This document shows positions 8,861 to 19,027 of a stretch of DNA of 64,000 nucleotides, one piece after another. The stretch is from assembly GCF_035046485.1 (NCBI RefSeq), contig NC_085137.1, positions 476,371,396 to 476,435,395 on the forward strand, read 5' to 3'. The number at the start of each line of letters is the position of its first letter. Position 1 is the stretch's first letter. Origin of the DNA: Aedes albopictus. Lineage: Eukaryota > Arthropoda > Insecta > Diptera > Culicidae. The translations under genes were made by a program, and so were the position numbers. Under the pieces are notes generated by a model. That model made no database searches, was not told the origin of the DNA, and worked only from the letters and a program-made list of their open reading frames with translations.

Positions 8861-9822
8861 CCGTCGTGCGGGGCTTCTTTTTACACTTTTTCATGGTTTT
8901 TCAACTTTATGACATCATAACTCCCAGAGTAGTGAATGGATTTCCACAATTTTTACACATAATAAACGTGGGTATGTATGTAGGATGTATACAAAATTTG
9001 AACTAAATCCATCAATAAACAAAAAAGTTGTTCATACACCAATCAAAAACATCTCCTATAGAGCCGGATGGGGGCTACTTTGGACATTCCTAATACCAAT
9101 ACAATTTATCAAATAAATAAACAGCTTTTCATAAATTTTCATTAGTTGGATCGATGCATTATTATTGAAGCAATTAATATAATAAATATTTTTGATTCTG
9201 AGAAGTCAACCAATGCCTTTTATAACAGTGCATTGCCGTTATAGGTTACCGTGTGAGGTTAATATAAAGAAATTTTAAAGTATGACAAAACAGCATTAAA
9301 AATCCCAGAGTTATTAAGAATATTACTTTGTACCAATACTGAAGTATGATTTCAATAAATATATGCGTTTTTAGATAGGTATGTGCTGCCTTAGGTATTA
9401 TGAACACCATGATATTGTAATATGGACAGCTTTAAAAAAGGGACCATTAATCATTTATTTAGGTGAAACGGTTATTTATAATGTATAAAGATAGAAATAT
9501 TCGATTGTATATGCTACGTTGATACATTTTGAATGAATTGATCAACCCTTTGCAATTTATGAACTGTTGAAACAATACCTACAGAGCAAATGTTCTGATG
9601 CGTTGTATATTTTTTGTTGGTTGATTCGGTGTATTTTCTCGTCCTGAAAAGCAATAAAGGCTCTGTTTGAAAAACAATTTCGGCCAAATGAACGGGAAAA
9701 TATTGCTTTATAATAGTCCCGAAGACATCAAATTGATTTGAACCATATTTCGATTTAAAAAAAATCCATATTCATGAGTGTCCAAAGTAGCCCCGCATTT
9801 CAAAAGTAGCCCCGCACGACGG
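8861..9822. mobile_element. 962-bp element, TA duplication, CCGTCGTGCGGGGC ends
   Basis: The element starts CCGTCGTGCGGGGCTTCTTT and ends AAAGTAGCCCCGCACGACGG, flanked by TA at 8859-8860 and 9823-9824. Subterminal GGGGCTACTTTGGACA (about 9071) and TGTCCAAAGTAGCCCC (9779) form a second inverted pair. The interior is AT-rich with no transposase frame. It is Tc1/mariner-like by target site only. Confidence 0.8.
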
Positions 9823-9829
9823 TATCCAA

Positions 9830-10340
9830 GTATTTCTTAAGAAACACTTCCGGCGATTCCTATAAAAAACTGCCAGTGAATTTTAAAGAAATTTCCCCTG
9901 AAATATTTCGAAGATTTCTCTAAGAATTGGTTCACGAATTTCGTTAGGGTTTCGTTGAGTAATTTCATAATTTTCTTTAAAAGTTTCTCCCGGTTTTCTA
10001 TAGGTTATTCCTGAAATTAATTTAAGAACTCCATTATAAAGCCTTTGGTGGATTCCTCTTCAAATTTCTCCATGAATTTCCTTAGAAATTTTTCCAAGAA
10101 TTTCTTTCCGAAAGTCCTACACGGGTTCCTTCTGAAATTCTTATTCAAAATCTTTTGAAATATTTCAGAAATTTCAGAATTTCCTGTAGAAGATCCTTCT
10201 GAAATTTATCCGAAATTCAACTACAAAAGCGACTATGACGAAGATCCTGCATAGATACTTTCAGAAATCCATACGAGAATTCGTTCAGGAAATCATCCAC
10301 AGATTTCTTCAGAAAACCTTAAGTTAAGAAATAAAGAAAT
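9830..10340. repeat. Degenerate GAAATTCCT/TTCC minisatellite
   Basis: A diverged run of short units (AGAAATTTCTC, GGAATTCCT, GAAATTCC) occurs without a clean period. The same class recurs at about 21.4, 23.2-24.1, 24.7-25.5, 26.2-27.8, 28.8-29.9, 33.8 and 43.6-45 kb. Confidence 0.7.
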
Positions 10341-10348
10341 TTGAAGGG

Positions 10349-10500
10349 CTTGGTGGTCTAGTGGCTAACGCTTCTGATTCACATACAGTAAGTCGTGGGT
10401 TCGATCCTTGCCTGTTCCTTTCCTGCTTTGTATCTTTCTATCTACTTTCTCTCTTCCTCTTTTCTAGACATACAACACATGTATTGTTATGAGTCCACAG
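10349..10500 (+). mobile_element. tRNA-derived SINE
   Basis: A-box-like GGTCTAGTGGCTAACG at about 10357 and B-box GGGTTCGATCC at 10397, with the usual spacing, are followed by a pyrimidine-rich tail. It directly abuts the truncated RTE-like element at about 10505. Confidence 0.65.
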
Positions 10501-10504
10501 CCAA

Positions 10505-11775
10505 GGTGTATCACCGATTGCAAGTGAGTTCGGGGGGCAATATCAGGCAGGATTTATGGGTGAACGCGCAACAACGGACCAGATGTTTGCCATCCGCCAG
10601 GTGTTGCAGAAATGCCGCGAATACAGCGTGCCCACACATCACTTGTTCATCGATTTCAAATCGGCGTATGATACAATCGATCGAGAACAGCTATGGCAGA
10701 TTATGCACGAATGCGAATTCCCGGATAAACTGATACGATTGATCAAGGCGACGATGGATCGAGTGATGTGCGTAGTTCGAGTACCAGAGACACTCTCGAG
10801 TCCCATCAAATCTCGCAGAGGGTTACGGCAAGGTGATAGTGTTCCGTGCTTGCTGTTCAAAATTGCTATAGAGGGTGTAATTAGGAGAGTGGGGATAAAC
10901 ACGAGTGGAACGATTTTCACGAAGTTCGTTCAGCTGCTTGGTTTCGCTGATGATATTGATATTATTGCTCGTAATTTTGAGACGATGGCGGAAACGTACA
11001 TTCGACTAAAGAGTGAAGCCAGACGAATCGGATTAGTCATTAATGTGTCAAAGACAAAGTACATGATGGCAAAGGGCTCCAGAAAGGAATCAGCGCGCCC
11101 GCCACCCCGAATTTATATCGACGGTGATGAAATCGAGGCAGTTGAAGAATTCGTGTATTTGGGCTCACTGGTGACCGCCGACAACGACACCAGCAGAGAA
11201 ATTCAGAGGCGCATTTTGGCAGGAAATCGTGCCCACTTTGGACTCCGCAGAACTCTACGAACGAATAAAGTTCGCCGTAACATGAAGTTAACCATCTACA
11301 AAACGTTGATTAGACCGGTCGTCCTCTATGGGCACGAAACATGGACCCTACGTGCAGAGGACCAACGCGCCCTTGGAGTTTTCGAAAGGAAGGTGTTGCG
11401 TACCATCTACGGCGGAGTGCAGATGGAAGACGGGACTTGGAGAAGGCGAATGAACCACGAGCTGCATCAGCTGCTGGGAGAACCAACCATCGTCCATACC
11501 GCGAAAATCGGGAGGCTACGGTGGGCGGGTCACGTCATCAGGATGTCGGATAGCAACCCGACTAAAATGGTTCTCGAGAGTCATCCGACCGGTACAAGAA
11601 GACGTGGAGCGCAGCGAGCTAGGTGGGTCGACCAAGTGGAGGACGATCTGCGGACCCTACGCCAGAGTGCGGAACTGGAGACAAACAGCCATGGACCGAG
11701 TGGAATGGAGACGGCTACTATGTACAGCAGAGGCCACCCCGGCCTGAGCCTGCTCGGTAAGGTAAGGTATCTTTC
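10505..11775 (+). mobile_element. RTE-like non-LTR retrotransposon, 5'-truncated
   Basis: The copy begins at CACCGATTGCAAG (codons for PIASEF..GQYQAGF upstream of RT motif A) and ends after the ORF with a short GGTAA-type repeat, as is common for RTE tails. The endonuclease and the N-terminal part of RT are missing. A related copy at 50215-51445 on the other strand starts at the same point. Confidence 0.8.
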
Positions 11776-11800
11776 GATGCACACATTTCGTGTAGGATGA
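10556..11800 (+). CDS. Reverse transcriptase, RTE-like, N-terminally truncated
   Basis: The 414-residue frame carries RT motifs in order: FIDFKSAYDTI (residues 31-41, catalytic Asp), GLRQGDSVPCLL (89-100), LLGFADDIDIIARN (127-140, catalytic FADD), GLVINVSKTKYM (159-170). The C-terminal region GRLRWAGHVIRM ... GTRRRGAQRARWVDQVEDDL is typical of this LINE group. There is no RNase H domain, which favours an RTE-type rather than LOA/I-type origin. The first Met is internal to the original ORF2; sequence upstream still encodes conserved RT residues, so the real start was lost. The catalytic residues look intact, but without endonuclease the copy is not autonomous. The last 25 or so residues after 11760 are flank-derived. 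Confidence 0.85.
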   Translation: MGERATTDQMFAIRQVLQKCREYSVPTHHLFIDFKSAYDTIDREQLWQIMHECEFPDKLIRLIKATMDRVMCVVRVPETLSSPIKSRRGLRQGDSVPCLLFKIAIEGVIRRVGINTSGTIFTKFVQLLGFADDIDIIARNFETMAETYIRLKSEARRIGLVINVSKTKYMMAKGSRKESARPPPRIYIDGDEIEAVEEFVYLGSLVTADNDTSREIQRRILAGNRAHFGLRRTLRTNKVRRNMKLTIYKTLIRPVVLYGHETWTLRAEDQRALGVFERKVLRTIYGGVQMEDGTWRRRMNHELHQLLGEPTIVHTAKIGRLRWAGHVIRMSDSNPTKMVLESHPTGTRRRGAQRARWVDQVEDDLRTLRQSAELETNSHGPSGMETATMYSRGHPGLSLLGKVRYLSMHTFRVG

Positions 11801-11814
11801 ACGATTGACACCAA

Positions 11815-13680
11815 TCCTCCAGTTCTGCTACTCTGTCGAAACGAACTTTTAGAATAATCCTATTTAGAACATGCAACCAAAAACTTTCGTTCCGTCAATT
11901 CTGAAAAACAATGTGATAACCTGCCAAAATGTCATCCTTTCTCCATAGCATATGTAGTTAGGCACTCATACCTACAGCATGTGGTCATGTTTTGCCACTG
12001 CAACGACAACGTTACGTCGAATGTGTCGGTTTATGATGGATTCTTGATTCCCAGCAGCATTGCTGCATCCAGCCATCGGCCGTATGCCTGCCAGTCAACA
12101 CAACGCAACGAACCAACGTAACGTATGCACGGAAGATTGAGGATTAGTGCAATGGGCGTAAAATTATTTTACAGAAACTATAACGAAATACCCAGGGTCG
12201 GCATTTCCGGTGGACGGGGACGGGGATGGGCGTTGGCCTTTGTTATTCCTGTATTTCGGACGTCTACTGTCTCTATACACATACTGAAGTTGCATTAGCT
12301 CCTGAATGGGGAGCACATATTCATCAAATTGAGATGGGTTTCGTCCTGCTGGGATGTGGGTCACCCGGGGGGGGGGGGGGGGAGCGAGAGGCATGGTGAT
12401 TGCCCTGGCAGGCAGCTTGGGTCGTCCAGAAGAAACATGTTAGCTTTATTAAAATCATTGACATGGGATTTTGAGTTTCCGGTCTCATCGTTCTCTGTTC
12501 TTTGGAAGATACTGAAAGCCACTGAGGAACGTATTGGACCTGGACTAACGAGATTGAAGCGGGAGCAGATGGATGAGTTTTGAATCGGTAGTTGCTGAAA
12601 ATTGGTCGGTTGAGGGTGATTCTATCAGAGCATTGTGTTTGATGATGATGTTCGGAAGAGTTATGATTATCGCTTAACAATATGGCATTGAGACGAAATT
12701 ATTTATGGTAGTGGGATGGACATATCTGGTATGCCTACAGAATACTGCAAGGGTGCGAAAAGTTCCGTATACACATAAGTTCTTGGAATAAAAAAACACA
12801 ATTTTTAATCTCAGGGGGGAAACTCATATGGTATGTGAACTGAACACCCCAAACTACCGGAACGTGCTCTTCACAGTGTTTTTTACAATGTTCTACACAA
12901 CCCTGTCTACTCTGCAGCTAGCCATGCGTGCTATTGTTAAAACGGATTCTCCATGCGTTCCATTGTTGTTGCCTGAAAAGCCAAACAAGAATCAGAAAAT
13001 TAGGAAAAAAGTGCTCCCCAGGGGCACTATAGCCATATCACGTTATTAGTGTGGGTGCTAGATGGATGCTTCCCACAAGGCAAAAAAAAGAAAAGCCAAC
13101 CATAAGTCCTCTTTTAATATACTTCAGAAGACTTTACGATCATGCCATCACGCTTCCTCCGGATTCCGCAACCTCGCTGCTGGTACCTGCACAAAAGCGT
13201 GATGAACGAACCCACAGTCGCCCGTTCCTACTAGTAGTAGCAGTAGTGTGGGTGGAAGATTAGGTGCAAAAAAGGCAGTCAAGATTGTTGCCTCCTGCAC
13301 AAAAGCTCAAAGCTCAGAATTACAAATGAGTGGACCATGTTTTCCAAAAGAGCGACGACGACGACAAAGAAGGACGGTGATGGCTCGGCTGGGCACACGA
13401 ATGGGGGAAGAATTGTTTGAGAATTTCTATAGAGACATGGCTTCTTGTTAGTGGCCGTCAAGGAGATTATAAGATGACATGACTGCTGCTGAGCAATTTG
13501 AGGTATATTCACTTGACGGCAAAACGTACGCTGCTGGTTGCTGGAGGCGACTTTTTCTATATTTATGCCCTGTTGGTGGAAAATTGTGGTTGGTCGGAGG
13601 TCTACTACATGAATATTTATGTACTTTCTCCGAATTTTATTAGGAGACCGCATCACATAAGGTATCACGGCAAGCTTTAA
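11815..13680. other. Unique-looking DNA, no gene recognised
   Basis: Short frames only. A run of 15-16 G lies at about 12367-12382. I see no inverted termini, SINE boxes or recognisable domains. It may be single-copy intergenic DNA. Confidence 0.45.
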
Positions 13681-13779
13681 AATTTCTTCGATGACACAAC
13701 TGGTTGAAGTTCATACAATTGGTTTAAAGCTGGATTTTCAGAGAAAAACTCCCTAATTAATCCGCCTGGACTCTGGAAC

Positions 13780-14583
13780 TCCTTCCCATCCCATGTCAAA
13801 TATACCCATATTGAATGATTTATTGCTTTGAACACCATTGAACAGCCGCCATATTGAATTTTCGGACGCCATCTTAGATTTTGAATCGCCATCCTGGATA
13901 TTCCAGTAGCCATTCTTGGATTCCGTACAACTTCTACATAAAATATACCAATTTTTCATGATTATAGAGCCTAAATCTCCAATAAACAGCCGCCATCTGG
14001 AATTTGGAGCCGCCATCTTGGATATTCTGGTCGTCATTTTCCAACTCCAGTCATCTTCCTCATCCTTTATAGCCGCCATATTGGATTTTAGACCACCATT
14101 ATGGCTATTTTAATCATCAGTTTTGGACTCCAGATATCTTCTCCATACCAAATATACACATATTGCATAGTTTTAGAGTTTTTAGTGGGTCGATCCCTTG
14201 GTCGATCCCCACATCACCCGAGGAACCACCGCTTGGGTATCTGTTGCAGATTTTCTCATTCTATAAAAAAGGCCTAAACTTCCATTAATCAGCCACTATG
14301 TTGAATTTTAAGCAGGCATCCCGAATTGTAGACTGCCATCTTGTATATTCTGGTCGCCATTTTTGGATTCCAGAAATCTTTCCTTTACCAAATTTACTCA
14401 TAATTCATAGTTTTAGAGCCTAAAAATCCATAAAACAGCCGCCATGTTGCATTTTGAGCAGCCATCTTGAAGTCCAGACTTTTTCCCATACCAAATACCC
14501 ATATTTCATAGTTTTAGAGCCTAAAACACAATTAAACAGCTGCCATCTTGGACTTGTAGCCGCCATATTGGATTTTAGACCGC
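13780..14583 (-). repeat. 'ATGGCGG' satellite, first block
   Basis: Repeated units contain GCCGCCATCTTGGATTTTAG, GGTCGCCATTTTTGGA-type blocks, ACCAAATATACCCATATT and TTTTAGAGCCTAAAAC. The block is the same monomer as at 34440-36160 in the opposite orientation. Further pieces lie at 15092-15149, 17633-17801 and 18041-18290. Confidence 0.85.
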
Positions 14584-14585
14584 TA

Positions 14586-15089
14586 CCCGAGCAGAGTCTG
14601 ACAGCAAGTCGAAAACTAATTTTAATGTTGTGATATTGCAAATTATGATTACTCAGGTTGATGTCGTTTTGGTCGTTTTAACGGTTAAAACATCAAAAAT
14701 GAGAGCAGAAAAACGTTCCTGTGAGAGCAAGTTGAAAACAATTCCTGCTATCAGTGATGGCAAATTGATTGCTGTTTTTGATGTCAGTGCGAAAAAATGG
14801 AAAAATCGTTAAATTAAGAGTTTTTTCGAATAATATGGAAACCTAAATGCAATACGTTAATTGCACTAATGGTATATCATTAGAGGCTGTATACAAGGTC
14901 GCCTAGAAGTGTTGAAATGACTTAAAAACTTAAACATTTGTAATTATTTTAAATGACAGCAAAACGATATCAAAATTTGAAATCGAAATTTATCAAGTCA
15001 ATATGATATCAAAATATGATATCAATTTGCTGCTGATTACAAATCGTGTTTTCGATTTGCTATCATTTTGTTGTTAGACTTTGCTCGGG
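14586..15089. mobile_element. 504-bp MITE with CCCGAGCARAGTCT ends, TA duplication
   Basis: It starts CCCGAGCAGAGTCTGACAGC and ends with the complement (AGACTTTGCTCGGG). TA flanks it at 14584-14585 and 15090-15091. The satellite sequence GACCGC...ATCTTG is continuous across the insertion. Subterminal GATATCAAAATATGATATCA and AAATGACAGCAAAACGATAT-type repeats are visible. No transposase. Confidence 0.85.
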
Positions 15090-15333
15090 TATCTTGTATA
15101 TTCTGATCAATATTTTTGCAGTCCAGACTTCTTCCTCATACCAAATACACTAAAACCCCAATTTACGCTCAAAAGAAGGGATCACTATTTGGGAATTAGT
15201 GCGTAAATCGGGGAAGTGTTTTTTTTTCAGTTTTATAATTAGTTTGTGAAGATCGACATGACAAAGTTCCTAACCTGTAAAAAGGTTATAAGTTATTTAA
15301 TTACAATCAATAATTTAGCAGTTTTGCTAAGTT

Positions 15334-16108
15334 CAGTGGTTCCCAACCTACTGTCATGGCCCAAGCGAATTTCTCAAGAGCCAAAGGTGAGAGGATAAAG
15401 TGAAAAGGTTTTTCGCATTCTGCACTTCAGGGAGTATGTACTTATCACAATGCAGTTGTATTGCAAAGATCAGTGGTTTTCAATCTATGGTCACGGGCCA
15501 CGTGAATAGCTCAAGAACCGAAAGTGCTAGGAAGAAGAGAAAATGTTTTACGGATTGATCATATCAAGGGTCAGTATCTCTGACACGAATACCGACTTCT
15601 TTCAATCATATGCTATTCTTTCTAGTTTTGATATTCATTGATTAGTTGGTGTTGAAGCTACCATTTATAAAGTTTTTTCCTTCTTTGAATCATAAGCTGT
15701 TCTTTTGAAACATACTGAAACGGCAAACATGGTCATGGTCACTTTATTTCATCATTCATTTTTCCTCCAAACTGCATTCGGCCAAACGACCCATTCGGCC
15801 AAATTTTGTTCGGCCAAACGGCATTCAGCCAAATGGCGTTCGGCCAAATGACACGGAACCGTATGATATAATGCTGCTTGATCTACATAATTTGAAAAGC
15901 CGATTTCACATCCTCATTACCTTTTAGATTCTTGAGGAATTCGCATGGCCCGTAACTCCAGTTTGAAAACCCTTGATGTTTACAACACCAGAATATTGTA
16001 GTAAATACTCCTTGAGACGCAGAATCTTACAAACATTAACTCTTTCTCCTCAGCCTGTAAGTTCTTGCGAAAACAGCATGACCCGTGACTCCAGCTTGAG
16101 AATCACTG
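15334..16108. mobile_element. hAT-like terminal sequences, inverted pairs
   Basis: CAGTGGTTCCCAACCT at 15334 and CAGTGGTTTTCAATCT at 15471 face complements at about 15977 (AAAACCCTTGATG) and 16108 (GAGAATCACTG). Each is followed by a GTCAYGGGCCA / CTCAAGARCC block. This is the familiar hAT-type terminus. No 8-bp duplication is evident and no transposase is present. Confidence 0.5.
15775..15862. repeat. TTCGGCCAAA degenerate repeat
   Basis: About six units of ATTCGGCCAAACGRC-type sequence occur in a row with drift. Confidence 0.7.
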
Positions 16109-16345
16109 AATCTCATCTCTCATCTCATCTCTCATCTCATCTCTCATCTCATCTCTCATCTCATCTCTCATCTCATCTCTCATCTCATCTCTCATCTCAT
16201 CTCTCATCTCATCTCTCATCTCATCTCTCATCTCATATCTCATCTCATCTCTCATCTCATCTCTCATCACATCTCTCATCTCATCTCTCATTTCATTTCT
16301 CATCTCATTTCTCATCTCATCTCTCATCTCATCTCTCACCTTATC
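16108..16345. repeat. CATCTCATCTCT 12-bp minisatellite
   Basis: About 19 units with few changes. In one frame it reads as SSHL repeats and in the reverse as RDEM repeats; these are by-products of the DNA period, not proteins. It begins directly after the hAT-like terminus at 16108. Confidence 0.9.
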
Positions 16346-17470
16346 TCTATCCTATCCTAACTATCTACCCAGCCTTTTAACCTATCCTCTACCCTAACCC
16401 TCAACCTTACCCTCAACCCTATCCTCTATTCTACCTTTACACTACCCTGTAACATAACCCTTTACCCAACCTTCTACCCTACCCTCTACCCTAACCCTTA
16501 ACCCTACCTGTTACCCTACCCTGTAACATAACCCTCTACCCTAAATTCTACCCGACCTACCCACTACCCTAACCCTCAACCCTACCCTCTACCGTACACT
16601 TTACCCTACCTTCTACCCTACATTTTACTCTACCCTCTACGCTACTCTCCACCCTACCATCACCCTCAACCCCACCCTCTACCCTACCTTCTACCCTACC
16701 CTCTACCCTACATTCTACCCTACCCTCTACCCTACCTTCTACCCTACCCTCTACCCTACCTTCTACCCTACTCTCTACTCTACCTTCTACCCTACCCTCT
16801 ACCCTAGCTTCTACCCTACCCTCTCACAGAATCCACTACCCTACTTTCTACTCTATCTTCTACCGTACCCTCTACACTACCCTCTACTCTACCCTACCAT
16901 CTATCCTAACCCTCTACCCTATCCTTTCCCTACCTTCTGCCTACCCTACCTTCTAGCCTGTTCCCTACCTGAATCCTTTACCCTACCTTCTACCCTACCC
17001 TCTCACAAAATCCTCTACCCCAACCATCTACCCTACTCTGTGCCCTAACTTCTACCCAACCCTCTACCCTAACCTTTTACCCTACCTTCTACCTTATCCC
17101 CCTACTCTAGCTTTTACCCTACCCACTACCCTACCTTCTACCCTACCCTCTAACATAACCCTCTACCCTACCTACCCTACCCTCTACCCTAACCCGCTAT
17201 CCTACTCTCTACTCTACCCTCTACAATATGCCTCTATCCTACCCTCTACGCTAATCATCTACCCTACCTTTTAACCTACCCTCTACCTCAACCCTCTACC
17301 TAATCCTCTACCCTACCTTCTACCCTAACCCTCAACCCTACCGTCTATCTTAACCCTCTACCCAACCCTTTATCCTACCTTCTACCCCAACCCTCTACCC
17401 TACCCTCTACCCTACCTTTTACCCTACCCTCTAACATAGCCATCTACCCTACCGTCTACCCTAACTCTCT
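16346..17470. repeat. TCTACCCTACCY 12-bp satellite, telomere-like in look
   Basis: About 1.1 kb of degenerate units with CTACCCTAACCC variants. The strand is C-rich (almost no G). It resembles CCCTAA telomere repeats superficially, but Diptera lack TTAGG-type telomeres and the period is 12, so it is an interstitial minisatellite. Confidence 0.85.
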
Positions 17471-17801
17471 ATGTATCATATGTATTACATGTTACTTGTT
17501 CCCGAATACCTAAAACCCCAATTTACGCCTAAGGAGCGTAAATTGGGGGAGCGCTATTTGGGAATTTGTGCGTAAATCGCCCCGCAAATTGAGTTTGTCG
17601 TAAAAAAGGTAAGCGTAAATTGGTGTTTTAGTGTATACCCATATGGTATGGTTTTATTTACTTCTAAAACTTTTAGAACCCGCAACACCATTATACAGCA
17701 TTCATCTGGAATTTGGAGCTGTCATATTGAATTTCAGGTCGACACCTTGGATATTATAGTCGCCATTTTTGAACTTCGGTTATCTTCCTCATACCAAATA
17801 T

Positions 17802-18040
17802 TCGGCACCAACATTTCAAAAGGGCGTAACTGCTTTTGCAATCAATGCCTTTTCACAGAGCTGTGGGTCGTATTTCATTCATCTCACGCAATTCACATCC
17901 ATTAATCGAAAGAGGAGGATTTTATCTTTCTATTTGTGCTAGTGGATTGCTCGCGAGGGATGGGATATGCTCCACAGCTTTGTGAGAAGGCATTGATTGG
18001 TTGTAAATGCAGTTACGCTCTTTTGAAATGTTGGTGCCGA
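17802..18040. mobile_element. 239-bp foldback MITE (TCGGCACCAACATTT ends)
   Basis: The ends TCGGCACCAACATTTCAAAA and its complement are identical; homology continues about 65 bp inward (GCAATCAATGCCTTYTCACA). The flanking TAT at 17799-17801 and 18041-18043 could be a 3-bp duplication. It is inserted between satellite words ACCAAATA and ATCCATATAGC. Confidence 0.8.
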
Positions 18041-18289
18041 TATATCCATATAGCATGGCTTTAGAGCCTAAAACACCATTCAACACCCGCCATCTTGAAT
18101 TTGGAGCCGCCATACTGGATTTTAGACCGCCATCTTGGATATTTTGATCGTCATTTTTGGAGTCCAGACATCTTCCCCGTACCAAATATACGCCAAATAT
18201 TGCATGGCTTTAGATCCTAAACTATATTAATTAGCCGCCATCTTGAATGTGAAGCCGCCATCTTTAATATTAGGCTGCCATCTTGACTG

Positions 18290-18720
18290 ATGGGCAGACA
18301 TCGTGGAGTTTATGGTCTTCAGTGTTTATTTTCGCACAAAATTCGACAGCCATGCCAAATGTTATAAAAATCGCCGCAGTTTGATGTGTTGCTTGATGTT
18401 CCTTGGTTCAGTTCTGTCGGAGCCGGATTACTGAAATAGTCATAAATCCGGAACGCCGTGACCGATCCGAACCATTTTAAATAGCAATCAATGCGGTAAA
18501 ATTCCGGTTCGATTCAAGCTATAATCCGTAAAATTTGCCAATGGGAGTGCCTTAAAAGTGGGTGAACTTTGTTTTCGCACAGACATACATACACACATAC
18601 ATACATCATCTCTATTCGTCGAACTGAGTTGATTGGTACATGTGTTTCAACTCTCCGAGCCTTCTATCGAAAATAAGTTTTCTGAGTGAATATATAGCCT
18701 TTCAGTACACTCGTGTACTA
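18290..18720 (+). repeat. Conserved 3' module of tandem-array element, copy 1
   Basis: Blocks shared with 34117-34440 (complement) and 57190-57515: CCGGAACGCCGTGACCGATC, a CATACATACACACATAC microsatellite, CGAACTGAGTTGATTGGTAC, CTCCGAGCCTTCTATCGAAA, then TATAGCCTTTCAGTACACT and the end hairpin. Confidence 0.75.
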
Positions 18721-18730
18721 AACATTTATA

Positions 18731-19025
18731 CAGGGGATAGACAAAATTATCGGGACAGGCAAAATTTCATTGCAATCGGTTCAATTAATCCGGAAATATA
18801 GCAGTTCAAAGTGGGCTATCAGATAATTGTGACTTTTTCTAGAATCTTTCTAACTACATGCACAATTGCCCGATCTTTCCCAAATCTTGACCATCGATAC
18901 ACAACTAGTTGATCAACTTACAGTAAAATTTTTAGATGTATGCACTTTTCGAAAAATTACAGCTATTTGACGACTTTTTGAAAAGTGAAAATTTTGCCTG
19001 TTCCCATCATTTTGTCTATCCCTTG
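18731..19025. mobile_element. 295-bp TA element, CAGGGGATAGACAAAAT ends
   Basis: The left end CAGGGGATAGACAAAATTAT and the right end complement (ATTTTGTCTATCCCTTG) are flanked by TA at 18729-18730 and 19026-19027. Inner text (ATTGCAATCGGTTCAATTAA, TACACAACTAGTTGATCAAC) is shared with the 921-bp elements at 29.9 and 52.5 kb, so it is a deleted relative. It lies about 10 bp beyond the end hairpin of tandem-array copy 1. Confidence 0.85.
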
Positions 19026-19027
19026 TA

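Larger units (their letters stand above)
15150..17632. mobile_element. TA-flanked element carrying two 12-bp satellites
   Basis: The left end CACTAAAACCCCAATTTACG and the right end GCGTAAATTGGTGTTTTAGT(G) are inverted. TA lies on both sides (15148-15149 and 17633-17634), and host satellite reads ACCAAATA then TACCCATATGG across it. A second, direct copy of the left end lies at 17508-17580, so this could be one element that expanded internally or two nearby MITE copies joined through satellite DNA. Confidence 0.6.
13680..18720 (+). mobile_element. Tandem-array element copy 1 (Helentron-like ends), heavily nested
   Basis: An 'ATGGCGG' array in reverse orientation (CCGCCATCTTG units) ends in the conserved 3' module at 18290-18720, which finishes with the hairpin GTACACTCGTGTAC. 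The conserved 5' module seen in copies 2 and 3 is not found, so this copy is probably 5'-truncated. The array is broken by elements at 14586-15089, 15150-17632 and 17802-18040. Class assignment is inference. Confidence 0.55.

Noticed and set aside
15973..16380. 135-residue protein with SSHL repeats (and RDEM repeats on the other strand)
   Set aside because: Direct translation of a 12-bp minisatellite; no independent coding signal.
16346..17470. Interstitial telomere
   Set aside because: Period is 12 bp and degenerate; dipterans do not use TTAGG-type telomere repeats.
16108..17470. CRISPR array
   Set aside because: Contiguous short units without spacers, in a eukaryotic repeat context.
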